From contig WHUX01000019.1 in the NCBI GenBank assembly GCA_015179025.1, positions 434,001 through 498,000 on the forward strand: 64,000 nucleotides of DNA. The letters are read 5' to 3'. Made by a program: the position numbers and the translations under genes. A model generated the notes under the pieces. The model saw only the letters and a program-made list of their open reading frames with translations, had not been told where the DNA came from and ran no database searches. Position 1 is the first letter of the stretch. Each line of letters begins with the position of its first letter. The DNA is from Terfezia claveryi. Taxonomy: Eukaryota; Ascomycota; Pezizomycetes; Pezizales; Pezizaceae. Shown here piece by piece: positions 1-12,138 of the stretch.

Positions 1-3000
1 GCAAGCTATATTGCTTTGCTTATTATATCTTAAATTGAATATTAAAGAAAACTCTATTTGCTTTTGGTGGTTTGCTTAGTACTTACTATAGTATTTCTCA
101 TGTTAGATGAATGGAGACTCCTGCATCATTCTGTCCATCACGAATAGGATTTGATCTGGTTATGGGTCCTAGCTAATACATGGTTTTGTAACAGTCCCTA
201 ACAGTTGTTGAATTAGAGATCTCAAAGCACCATCTATACCCCAGAGGCTACCTCAATAGGCCCTCAATAGGCCACCTCAATATGCCAACTCTATAATAGC
301 CCTATGAAATAAGATACGCTCGACTATATGCTATCTTGGCATTACATCCACTCCAGTGGAACGAACCCAAAGGTGTTAGCATGCGACATGCATATGTGTG
401 CATTAACTTGTGTCCAGACGTTACACATATCATTACAGTACTAGCTGGGTAAGCAGGATGGCCCTTGTAACAAAGCATTTCTCCAGAACTTGCTAGACAT
501 TGTCCAACGCTACTCTGCAACTTCGAAGGCTACATGCTGTCTCTAGAAGATCAGAGAGAAATCAATCGAGGTGAAACTTGCTGTCTCTTTGTCCCTGTAG
601 GGAGAAACCCAGAAATGGCAAATTGGGCGGACATGGTCTGAGACCAAGAGATCCAAATATGGCACACCGGGCAAAACTGTGGAAGGATAAAAGAGCAGGA
701 AATTGTCGGCTGGAGTAAGGGTTTTTCTTTCTTTTTCTTTCTTTAGAGTACTAGAACCATAGCATCAAGGCTATAGCGATCTCTAGAAAACTCTTTTATT
801 ATCACTTTGAATACACGCACTCTACTCTCTTCACGATTCCTCCGCTTAATAACCTCGTAAGCTTACAGTCCCACCATCCACCACCATAGAGGGAGAGTTA
901 TTCCTCTACTGGCGTCAGCTGGGCGTAGATTCATCGGATTAATACATACCGTTAGGATCTGGTTTTTTTACTTCAAACCAGCTGTCATGGCCCAGCACGG
1001 TACAGATTTGCACGGAGGCGTTAAATAAATACTATAGTTCCGCATACCAGAGCAGGAGAACTTCCCGACTGTTCCAATGAAAACTGCCGAGACTGGCCCC
1101 GCCTTGGAATCAACCGTATCAATCGGTTAGGCGCAAATTTAAAATCAGGAGTTTGAGTGAGAAGATTATACCAGCGCGTTGCATTAGTTACCCTGAGTTA
1201 CATGCTTTTAATTATCCTCCTTGCTGCCAGCATCCCCATGACTGAGATTAAGCGAGAGGAGAGCGCTTTGTTATGGCTCATACAAGCTTTTCCAACGCCT
1301 CTTCGATTATTTACTCTCTCTTGTTCACGCGGACGGCCACATATTGCCTGTCCTGATATTCACTAAAGAGACGTTTCCAAACGCATAATGAAGTATTTAA
1401 AGTGAGCGAACCTTGAAGCTGAATATGATTGTCTTCTTTCTTTGATGTTTTGAGGATACCATTATATGTCAATGGAGGTGCAGGGGATAGACCCCGCCGA
1501 GTTAGCAGGTAAGATAGATTCCTCCAGAGTAAATTATCCACAAAGCGATCGAGGTAGCAGATGGTAAACAGTGGCCCAAGTGTTGATAAAGATAGCAAAG
1601 ATGAGAGTACTATGAGTCCCAGGATACATAACAGCACAACTATTCATGGGATTCAACCTTAGGGTAAGAATCGAATCGAGAGCATACAATTGGCCTGGTG
1701 TTGGAGGATTAAGTGGGAGAATGGAAGGATGTGAAAACTAAGATTCATGGATATAGTCTTGTCGAAAGTATTGCTCAGGAATTACGTTCGCAAGAATATG
1801 TCGATGTTCCACATAATGGATCTGAAAGGCAAAAGTCCAGAGCTGAGCCTATGGGCCATTCCGGAAAATTACATGCGAAAAGGCATAGCGCAGAGCTCCT
1901 CTTCGAGGTTTCAGTTCTACGTATCATGGCGAGCCATAGAGATGAAGATGGAATGAATTGAATTCTATTACATTACAATAGTTGTTCCCGCAAAATACCC
2001 CTTGTTCGCTAGTAGAATTTTGTATTCTAATGCATAAAGTTGTAAAGAGACTATGGATATACAGTAGTATATACATACCTATGTCAAGGTAATGCAACGG
2101 TTATTTTCATTAAGTACTTGAGCACTCAATAATAACAAGTAACTTTGGACAGCAGACATGCATATTCCCTAGTCAAAAGCGGCATAATTACAAACATCAG
2201 GTGTTATGCACCTGCAGGATTGTTGATTTTCCTTTTGAGCTGAGACCTCAGGAACAAAAGAAAAACTCTCGACCCCTTGTTAGAAGTACTGTATTCAGTA
2301 TATTTATACTGCGAGATTCGATTCCAAGACCCAAGGAAAAGCCTCATATATAATAAGGTCTTATATTGTAACAATCGCCAAATTCCCGGTTGAGAAAAAT
2401 AAGACTTTCAATGCACACTAGCGCATCACTATCGCCAGACTAAGCCAGTTTGGACTTCTGCTGGTTAATGAGTCTGGACGCCAAATACCATATAACTATA
2501 GTCTGGTTGGCACGTAACCAACGTGGTTGCTCATAGTAAGGGTTTTTCTCTCTTATTTCCCGCATGCACAATATGAAAGAAATTTCTTGTCATGGTGCTC
2601 GGATTAATTTCTTATCACTCATAGAAAGAGGCCTTTCTAGGTTAGGAGACGCTCCCTGTCACTGCGGGGCAACTGATGTTACGATATCAACCAAGAGTTT
2701 GGTCCCATGGTGTAGTAGATCATCGGCCCGGGTTAATTCAGCTCATCGGTATCAGCCGTTATCTGCGGTCTCAGTCTCGAACTTCGACATGAGGCTCAAG
2801 CAGTAAGCACCCTGCGCCAGTGGTAATGCAGGCCAATTGCTCTGACTACTGCTTCCGAGCAGCAAGCTACGATTTTCGTCCATGTGTGTGATGAACAAGA
2901 TGAATTGGATGACATTGGATAGCTAGATGCGTGCTTTGAATCTAAATCTAAGATTATGAGGGAATGAAGCTGTACAATCCTGTCAATAAATCATGCGTTG

Positions 3001-4077
3001 GCCTTTTGTATCAAGCCTGGCGGTAGTGCGGATTCCTGACATAGGGAGCGATGCGCTGGCAAACAACTACATGAGACAAGCGGCGCTTGGACATTGGGCA
3101 TAAAAGAAAGGGAAAGTAGGCATTGAATATGGCATGTGACTATGGCATTTGGATTGGGAATTCCTAAAAGAGGGGAACCCTTGGTTTGGGATCGCCTGGT
3201 GCGAGGCATCCTCTCCTCAACGTATGAAGCAATCAGAGCGTACCTAGTTGGCACTATAACCATACTACAAAATGAAAGTCCGCCGTCGCCCCCTACGTAG
3301 TGGGAAAGACCCGATTTATAATGCATATAGGGAAGAGGATTCTTGTATATTTTTAATGCTGGAGAATTCCTTCATAGATATACATGGTTGTGAAATTGAA
3401 GACCTCGATACCCTAGAGAGGGAGATGGGGTAGTAGGACCTCGATATCTTCCGTAAAGAGATCTGTAAATTACATCTGAGTGTAGATTAGAGCTATCAGT
3501 TCTATAATCCAAACCAGAGTATGACATCTACTTCTACTTTGCTATAGTACACGCACAATACATTTACCGTTAAACTATGGAGGTGATTGGTGATGTGTGG
3601 ATCATTCTATAACGTTACTTATGGACAATACTACTAGTCAGATCTGAAGTACACTATCTCCTAATGGGCAACATTAAAGGGAAACTCTTCTATACCTTGC
3701 TTCACGCATTTGCGTTATTATGTCTAGTCATATAGAGTGACGTAGAGCTGCAAGCTAATCTGAAAACCAAAGTCGTTGGTTTCCAATTCGTTTGCCAGGA
3801 TCCTGAGAACGGCTTGAGCTGCCTGAGAGAGCTTTTTTTCCGTCCATAGGGTCATAAGCGGTTTAGCTCGCCTGTTTGCAGTCTGCCAGCTTGGGGGCAG
3901 CGAGATGAAATCTATCAAATTCCTCGACTGGGCTTCCGCTGGCGTTCGAGTTAAATATCTAATTCTGGAGGGGGTGTGATTTAGTATAGGCCATATATCA
4001 TATATAGATAGCTTGTCACCCTCTGGCAGTTAGAAACAGAAACCTGCAATTGATTTCCTGCAGTACTTATCGTGAGG
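1..4077. other. Gene-poor left flank
   Basis: No reading frame here has a recognisable domain, and the longest open frames (about 110 codons) look random. It holds short local duplications near 240-290 and one copy of the dispersed TAGTCTGG motif at 2499. A shorter look-alike (GCCAGACTA) lies at 2434-2442. I see no tRNA or rRNA gene. It is probably intergenic DNA with decayed repeats. Confidence 0.5.
2499..2513 (+). repeat. Dispersed 15-bp motif, copy 1
   Basis: Perfect copy of TAGTCTGGTTGGCAC. The flanks are only weakly repeated: ATATAACTA before it and ACGTAACCA from 2512 match at 6 of 9 positions if the insert is taken as 13 nt. This may be an old insertion with diverged target repeats. 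See the finding on 9-bp duplications. Confidence 0.6.
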
Positions 4078-7000
4078 ATGGTTAAACGCGGAGCGCACGA
4101 GATTTTATGCGAGGAGGAGAAAAGGTTGAAGGAGGACAAGGAAAAAAAGAAGTACTGGAAGCGATGGGGACCTTACTTGAGCGAGCGTCAATGGGCCACA
4201 GGTATGTTGGAGAGTTCAATTGGCTTGAAAACTTTGCTGACATGAGTCTGGAAGTGCGTGAGGATTATTCGTAAGTTACCGGATCAGGGATTACTCTTTT
4301 TGACTAGCTAACGGCAGCCTCAAAGTCATGATGGTGATGCCTGGGGCCATTTCCCCCACGAGCACGCGCGGTCTCGCACATTTCGATGGGGAGAAGATGG
4401 AATTGCTGGAGTTTCAGACTCCCATGGGCTTCAGAATATAGCGTTTGCCTTTTGGAATGAAAAAGAGTAAGTATTGGAAACCGATGCCAGAAAACCAAAG
4501 CTCAGTAGCTAATTAATATGCTCTAGTGATTTCCTGAAGGAACGTCTATTTGGTTTGTCCAACCCTGAGGGTAATCACGGGGAGAGTTTGAAAGAAGCAC
4601 ATTTCCACCTGGACAACACACCTACAGTATGCCTTATGAGAGAAAGATCATTCCGGAATATTCGCTAATGCGATTACAGCACTCCTACATGAAATACCTC
4701 TACAAATACACACAGAAGAAGTTTCCATACGAGAAATTGGTTGAGGAAAATAAGAAGCGAACAAAAAAAGAGCGTGAATACACTATCCTTGACTCTGGTG
4801 CATTTGAGTGAGTCTAGGATCCTCTTTTTATTGAGAATTTAGAAATTGACATTGAGTGCAGCGAGGACCGATACTTCGACATCATCATTGAGGTGGCTAA
4901 AGACACCGATGATGAGGAGGAGCTACTCTTTCGAGTAACAGCATGGAACAGGGGTCCCGAGCCGGCACCACTGCACATCATTCCCCATGTGTGGTTCCGG
5001 AACACATGGTCATGGGGATATGAAGCGCCGGAAAAAACACCAGTGATAAAGAAGGAAGATGATTTCACTCTCAGGTCTGAGCACCATAAGCTTGGTGAAC
5101 GGTTTCTACAATATAGTCCTTCTCCTGGAGTCGCAGCAGGTTCCAACGACGTTCTGCCAGAACTTCTTTTCACAGATAATGATACGAATTTCAAGAAGTT
5201 GTATAGTGGAGAGAACAAGTCACCTTATGTCAAGGATGCTTTCCATGCCTATATTGTCGATAGTGAGAAGTGGGCCGTAAATCCAGCCTGCGAAGGTACC
5301 AAAGCTGCGGCGTGGTATGCGTTTGAAGAGGGTGATGGAGTTCCACCTGGTGGATGTGCGGTTGTCCGTTTCAAGTTCTCAAGGAAGGTAGAGGAGGAAG
5401 GTATCGATGAAGAATACTTTGATGATATAATTGAGTTGAGGAGGAGTGAGGCAGATGATTTTTACTGGAGAATTAGCCCTCTACCGATGGCGGATGACTT
5501 GAGAAATGTCCAGAGACAGGCCTTGTCAGGAATGTTATGGACGAAACAATACTACCACTTCGTTTGGGATCAATGGGCCAACGGTAAGTAGATAGCATAA
5601 TTGGCTATGGAGAAGTATGGATGTGCTAATGATTATTTTTGATCCAATAGGTGACCCGGCGCAACCTCCACCCCCAGAGAGCAGGAAGAATATAAGAAAT
5701 TATCAATGGAAACACATGCACATCGACGATATTCTCTCCATGCCAGATAATTGGGAATATCCATTCTTGTGGGTCTATAACCACCACTGACCTGGCCCTG
5801 TGACTGACTTAGTAATAGTGCTGCTTGGGATACTGCCTTCCATGCCATTCCGTTGGCAATGATTGATCCTGAATTCGCCAAAAAGCAGTTGGATCTACTG
5901 ACAAGAGAGTGGTATATGCATCCTAATGGACAGGCACGTTTCTATTATCTCTCAGTGTATGTACCAACCTAATTGTATCTAGATTCCTGCATATGAGTGG
6001 AATTTCGGAGATGTGAATCCGCCTGTGCACGCCTGGTCAGTGTTCAGGACATTTAAGATCGAGAGGAAACTGTACGGGAGGGAAGACATCGACTTCCTGG
6101 AGCGGGTTTTTCAAAAGCTTCTTTTGAACTTCACATGGTGGGTTAATCGAAAGGTCAGTTTACCCTGAAATGATGAAAGGAAAACCTTTTACTGAGATGA
6201 ACCGCAAATAGGATAATGAAGGAAATAACCTTTTCGAAGGTGGTTTCCTGGGGCTGGACAACATTGGTTTGTTTAACCGTTCAGAGCCTTTACCAACTGG
6301 AGGAACTCTTCAACAAGCAGATAGTACAGGCTGGATGGCATTTTACTGCCTTTGCATGTTGAATATCGCTTTGGAGTTGGCGAAGCACAGGCGTATTTAT
6401 GAAGATAGTAGGCAACATGGCTCTCTATAATTCGACGTGCTAACAATTTTTTAGTTGCCTCTAAATTTTTTGAGCACTTTATCCTTATTAGCGATGCGAT
6501 GACTTATAAAGATGCGGAGAACAAGGAGGCTTCTCTCTGGAACGAGTCTGACGGCTTTTATTACGATGCCATCTCTTGGGGAGGCCCTTGGACACAGCAG
6601 CTTCCAGTCAGATCACTCGTCGGATTGATACCGCTCTATGCTGTGCTCACCTTGGAGCCTGAGCTGATTGAGAAGCTCCCTTCCTTTAAAAAGCGAGTCG
6701 ACTGGTTCATAGAGCACAGGAACGATATGGCTGAGAGGAACATGAGCAGTATGAGAAAAAGAGGGAAGGGAAAGCGAATGCTACTCAGTTTGGTAAATGA
6801 AGATAGGCTGGTGAAGATCTTGCAGAAGATGTTGGATGAGACAGAATTTTTTTCCGAGTATGGTATCAGATCGCTGTCAAAATATCACAATGACCACCCA
6901 TACTCAATGGATGTCCACGGGCAAGAGTTCAAAGTTTCCTATGTGCCTGGAGACTCTGACAGTGGCTTGTTTGGTGGGAACAGTAACTGGAGAGGAGTAA

Positions 7001-7805
7001 GTCATTGTGTGTTATCCTCAATTTAGTTATCGACACTAACACGAAGTTAACTTGAAAGCCGATCTGGCTTTGTGTCAATTTCCTCCTCATTGAGTCCCTT
7101 CTCCGGTTCTACATTTACTATGGTGATTCCCTGAAGGTCGAGTGTCCTACAGGCTCGGGAGAATATATGCATTTGGGGCACGTTGCAGAAGAGCTTCAGC
7201 ATCGCCTCCAACACATCTTCGCTAGAGGTGACGATGGCCGCCGTGCCTGCAACGATGGGAACGACAAGCTCGACTACGACCAGCACTGGGCGAATTACTT
7301 GTGGTTCCACGAGTTCTTTGATGGAGACACTGGCAGAGGGCTTGGCGCGTCTCACCAAACAGGCTGGACAGGTCTCATCGCGAAAATGATACATGACTCT
7401 GGTGTCAACTGCCGTCTTCCACATACTCCCCGTACACCGGCTTCTGGAATGCGCCACTACTTTGATGAGACTATGAGCACAAAACCTAAGCCATATATAG
7501 GTAGTAGGAGAATGAGCACTAGGTCTATTGCTGGGAGAAGTGATTTCGGGTCCGAGGCAGATGATGACCATGAGGATGAGAAGCAGAGGGAGATTGACGA
7601 TAAACGTGTGTTGGATTATGTGTCCAGCCAGTTGCACAGGGTCAAGAGTCACGATACGACTTTTGATTTTGATCCGAATGAAGGAGAAAATGAGTTTGAG
7701 GCACAGGCAGATAATGGCCCGGGGACGTGGAGAATGAAGAATGGGGTTGATGCACAGGCAGATAATGGCGCGGGGACGTGGAGCACAGCGAATGGATTTC
7801 ATTAA
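4078..7805 (+). CDS. GH63-like glycoside hydrolase (12 exons)
   Basis: Predicted 1039-residue protein. Exons: 4078-4201, 4255-4270, 4326-4466, 4527-4626, 4680-4807, 4862-5583, 5651-5768, 5819-5933, 5983-6153, 6212-6407, 6455-6996, 7059-7805; the sum is divisible by three. The N-terminus carries [17 protein letters not shown] followed by an [14 protein letters not shown] block. These, with the downstream [15 protein letters not shown] and NPPVHAW blocks, are typical of fungal cytosolic proteins with the glycosyl hydrolase 63 fold (an alpha/alpha barrel related to mannosyl-oligosaccharide glucosidase). There is no signal peptide or membrane anchor, so it is unlikely to be the ER glucosidase I; the substrate is unknown. 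Intron 8 begins with GC (CAG|GCACGT). The last exon ends in a 51-bp tandem duplication coding two near-identical 17-residue units. The fold call is fairly sure, the reaction is not. Confidence 0.85.
7701..7801 (+). repeat. 51-bp in-frame tandem duplication
   Basis: GCACAGGCAGATAATGGC recurs exactly 51 bp apart (7701 and 7752), with one mismatch over about 31 bp. It codes [10 protein letters not shown] then [10 protein letters not shown] at the extreme C-terminus of the GH63-like protein. The second half of each unit has diverged. Confidence 0.9.
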
Positions 7806-8563
7806 GGAAGCTGTTTGAGGGGGGTGGAGTTTTGGGCCAATGTATATGGGCAATATGCACTGGATAGGCTAGAGGGATTGTATTTATTATTATCTGGACT
7901 TTGTTATATACCTTGGTGGGTAGAGAAATGAATCACTTGGGTTAGGGACAACCTTGTCATGGTACCAATTGTCATAAGATCCTGCGGTACACAAAACTAG
8001 AGTCAAAGTCTGCACCAATGTATGGTGCAATCATATTGGAAACAGCAAGCCACAGTTGAACGGTCAAAATGCGAAAGATTTTGGAAAAACATGTTCTTAT
8101 TTCTTTCTGTAAAAAACAATGGATGGCACAAGTAAGGTATTTAGACCATTGAAAGATGGACCTCCACACCCATGGAGGACGGGGTGCAGCGGTGAGTAGG
8201 TGGTCATAAATCTTCTTTGCACCAAAATAGGGTCAAGCCATGGATGTGTATGCTGGACCCAGAGTGTTGGCAAAGGTTTGAAAAAGTAGAGGGGACAATG
8301 AGGTGAAAGAGAACAGAGGCGAGAACGAGAATAATATGACAAGTGCTTTTGTATGCTTTGAATTTATTATATTGCTCATCTATTGTACATAGAATATGAA
8401 TTCTGAGGGGTATAGCTGATGATTCCCAAAGAGGGTCGGGTCGAGACTAAGCTGATGAATCCTAGAAAGCCTTTAATGCCAAACATGTTAGTGAATGTTG
8501 ACTTTAGATATATCACGAGGTGCAAATGTTCATGTGAATAGAAACTGAAATCTGTGTCTTTGA
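7806..8563. other. Convergent intergenic region
   Basis: Lies between the 3' ends of the GH63-like gene and the small gene on the other strand. Only short frames without recognisable motifs are present. I see nothing else in it beyond AT-rich 3' flanks. Confidence 0.5.
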
Positions 8564-9111
8564 TCAGACATCCAAGGAAGATATTGCGATCACTGACTCG
8601 GCTAAGTAGGTTCTGTTGCCGGCTATCGAGGAAACTGCAAATGGGATTACGTTTTTTTCATCATAAAAACCAGATTTCGTTGGGTATATATACATACATA
8701 GGAATGTAGGGACGAAGAGAAAGAAGTCCTTACCAATTAGTTCACAGCGTCGTTCCAAAATGATGTGCTTGCCCGAAATGATGTCAAATCTGGAAAAGAA
8801 GATCAATTTCTTTTATTAGCACCAACGCTCACAGCATAAAGACAGACACAGATGTGTATTTGTAAATAAGTCAGGTCAGGCAAGAGTTACTGGCAAGTAG
8901 CAAGTCCAGGCTCAGCCCAAAAGCTGAGTTGGACCCGAATAGCAACGCTCTCTTCAAGGTCGGATCGGAAAGGAAAGAAGTTTTGTGAGATATCATCAAT
9001 CCTGACGAAGGGATGGGGCAGAGAAGAAGGACGGTGGGATTGTTATGTAGCTTACCAGTTACGTGTACGAGTTGATCCGGCTATGGGCACCACGGCCCTC
9101 TTGATGCTCAT
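8564..9111 (-). CDS. Small four-exon protein, unknown
   Basis: I do not recognise it. A reading of 97 residues is assembled from exons 9056-9111, 8891-9001, 8734-8789 and 8564-8634. All junctions have GT-AG borders (GTAAGC, GTAACT, GTAAGG donors; TCAG, CCAG, GCAG acceptors) and the frame stays open throughout. The product starts MSIKRAVVPIAG and contains LEESVAIRVQLSFWAEPGLA and FDIISGKHIILERRCELI. It has no signal peptide, membrane segment or low complexity. Four consistent short exons are hard to get by chance, but a homologue search is needed to confirm it. An upstream exon cannot be excluded. Confidence 0.42.
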
Positions 9112-11375
9112 GGGCCAGGAATGCGACAAGAATCTCAAATAGTGGTGGTTATGATAGTTGAAGAGGTGGGGTGTGAGGATGAGGGCAAATACGGGCCTTC
9201 TTATAGAGTACAAGTGACTGGTCGGGCTTGGCGTAGGAAATCTTGGCGCGCAGCTAGAAATTTCTTCGAGCTGGTTGTCTCAATTGTCCGCAAATGTAGT
9301 TCCTGAATCGAAGGTTTCTGGAGCCGTTCTGTAATCCTAGTTCATGTGGCCTGCTTTTGTATCTTCACAAATGCAACTTCACGGGCCTTAGTGGCGAGGG
9401 GGCCTGGATAGCATTCGATTTATGAGCTTTTCTTTTGTCCGCAGCCCTGAGGAGAGAATTGTGCAACCTATCCGGGGCGAAACAACGGACACTGACAGGG
9501 TGCCGAGACAAGACAGATGTACAGAAACACGCAGAAGTGATTTGTGAATTGGATAACATTGGAAGAGATGGGATTAGGGATTAGGGATTCGGGGAGGGGG
9601 GGTGTTGGGATTCATTCTCCCTCTAAGCTAGAGTCCCGTTCTTTCTTCCGCTACTTTGACCGTATCCATGAATATCCATGAATATCCACATAATATCCGC
9701 GTCTCTGTTCGGCTTACTGTGTGTTGCCTCCTCGGCCTGCTCCCGTTCCCGGTGTCGCAGCATCGGACATTGCCCGCTGAACTGCGTGTACTTGTACTTT
9801 ATGGCTTCCTCGTCTTGACCCGCCTGTTCATTGTATCTTTCCCTCCCAGCTGGTTGGCCCGTCCCCATATTTTCTGTAATCGCAAGTTAGCAGCAATAGC
9901 AGCAGCAGCATTAGAGCCGGCTGGGTCGACGTCAGGGAGCGCGTCGGTTGCTGTTTGTCTTGAAGCAGGTGAGGGAAGGGAAGCGGAGAGCGAAGCAACG
10001 GCGAGCGGGCAACCAGGCAGCGCAGGGCCTCTAGGGAGTAGCTCTGCCAGGCCTCTCTCTGCTGGGGAGACATCACCAACCCTACGCCCACCCTGTTTTA
10101 ATCTCGTTCGAGCGGACGACGGGGCGCTGCTGGTGCTTTGCGAAATAAAAAGGGCTCTCCGCCGCCGTTCTAAGCAGCTCCCATTGCGCGCCGTGTCCAG
10201 TTTATCAGACACCAACCCACCCATACCCATCATCACCAACCCAAGCATCGTTCAACCCCCCCTTCCCTCCCCTCCTCTCCTCCACTCCCCCCCCCCCCCC
10301 CCGCGCCCCGTTGCTTTTCTCTCTCTTCTCCCATCAAACGCTTCTCTTCTCCTTAAAGCCGTGTTCTTCCATACGGCCCCAGCCACCAACTCTCCCCCGT
10401 TTTTTTACCCGCTCAATTTACCAAGAAACAAAAAGAAACAGTGGCCGCACACGAGAACGTTACCTGGGCGCACCAAGCGAAAACAGAGCGAAGCAGCACC
10501 CCAGCCCTGGTACAATCGAAACCTACAGTCGGAACCTTGGTTCTCAAGGGAAGCCCCGACCGAACCCTGGCTTCTTCACCTCGCTCTGCATCCTCCCACA
10601 ACTAAGCAAACCCATCAGCAACACCACACACCACACACCCAACACACACCTTACCCTCCATACATCCACTCATCCCCCCACACACACTCTCAACCCCCCC
10701 AACCCCCCTCCCCCCCCCCCCCCCCCAGCAGGATCTCCATCTTCCCCCATCAAACAATTTTTACTCTCCAGCAAAGCCACTTCCGCCATGCGCTCTGGAG
10801 CCCAATACTAGCAGATCTTGCTTCCTTGGTAAGAGAAAAAGCCCTAATTCAACGCGCAGCTACCTACGCCGAAGACCCTGCTCCCGGCCGTTTCCCGTCA
10901 ACCCGCACCGCGAAAACCACTTGTACCTCGCGAAGCTTGCCCGGCAACATCTTAACTACACAACTACATACCCACCCACCTACAGTCACGCTAATCCCGT
11001 CCCCTTCGAGCCTCTGCCGACGGCTACCCTCGCTCATCCCCGCAATATCGGCTCCTCTCATCTGCGTGGTTTTTCTGTGCACCGTCCCCCGCCAGGAAAA
11101 TCGCGCCGACAGCGGTTCTCCGACAAACCAAGCGCTTGAGGCCTCCGTTAGAATTGGCAAATCGTAATTAGGATATAAGCCTGGTCAACGTGCCCTGAAC
11201 TTCATCACAAAACAGCGTCAGCTTGGTCTCTGCGTACCGAGCCGAACACGCTACCTTACACTCGTTTCTCAGGCCTCTTCACTCCCAATAAGGCGCGTTT
11301 TTTTAGGCGGTTTTCTGGTTGAGGGTCCTGGTCGTCTGAGTGACCACAGAAGCGCTACCCCCAGCACGATAAAAG
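9112..11375 (+). promoter_or_regulatory. Pyrimidine-rich promoter and long leader of ptaB
   Basis: About 2.2 kb of C/T-rich DNA precedes ptaB, with C runs near 10287-10302 and 10708-10726 and many CACA/CCCTCC tracts. Such leaders are usual before fungal developmental regulators. An open frame of 503 codons (9656-11167) crosses it, but its Pro/His/Ser/Thr make-up follows from the base composition and I do not call it a gene. Short ATG-led frames in this leader could act as upstream ORFs. A GGGATTA triplet repeat lies at about 9570-9590. Confidence 0.5.
9570..9590 (+). repeat. Three GGGATTA units
   Basis: Short tandem of a 7-bp unit that resembles, but is not, the fungal telomere repeat TTAGGG. 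It is followed by a G-rich stretch to about 9605. Too short to call an interstitial telomere. Confidence 0.6.
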
Positions 11376-12014
11376 ATGATGACATATACCAACTCCAACC
11401 ATCAACACAATGTGTCCCAAGCACCCCAACAGATTCAAGCTGGGCATCCAGGGCCTACGCCTCATGCAATGCAGCATTTACATCCAAATCCGCACTTCCA
11501 ACAACAACATATGCAAGCAAGTTAGTTACATTCGTTCCTTACATGCACATATATATCCCGGAACAGTCGCTTCAGAGCACGCAAGAGAATTGAATGCAAT
11601 CGTCTTTAGCGATATATCCTGAGCCCTGGCTAACTATATGCGCATTCAGTGGCCAATGTGAACAACCCACAGTTGCTCCAACAGCGATTCCTTCGACATC
11701 CGCAACAAATGTTTATGAACGGCCTGGCAGTCTCTAGTGCAGGCAATCCAGGTACTGCCCCTGAATCTCAGCAATTTGCTCGGGCATTCATGCCTAACGG
11801 GATACATGTAGGCGTATCAGGTAATCCACAGAACGCTGGTATAGCAGGATTTGTTGGTGCAAACCCCCATCATATGCGGAGTCAGATGTTGCACCAACAG
11901 GTAAGAGTCCCAGTAAAGCTTTTGATAGGCCCATCTAATATATCTCTCAATAGCATCTACAAGCTCAAGCAGTCCAACAAGCTCAGATCCACCAACACCA
12001 ACAACAACAGCAGC

Positions 12015-12063
<49 letters not shown>

Positions 12064-12095
12064 CCAACAACAACAACAGCAGCAACAACAACAGC

Positions 12096-12138
<43 letters not shown>

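Noticed and set aside
9570..9590. Interstitial telomere
   Set aside because: Only three units, and the 7-bp unit differs from TTAGGG.
9656..11167. 503-codon open frame
   Set aside because: Composition (Pro, Ser, Thr, His runs) follows from C/T-rich leader DNA, with no domain, and it precedes a well-supported gene as its likely leader.
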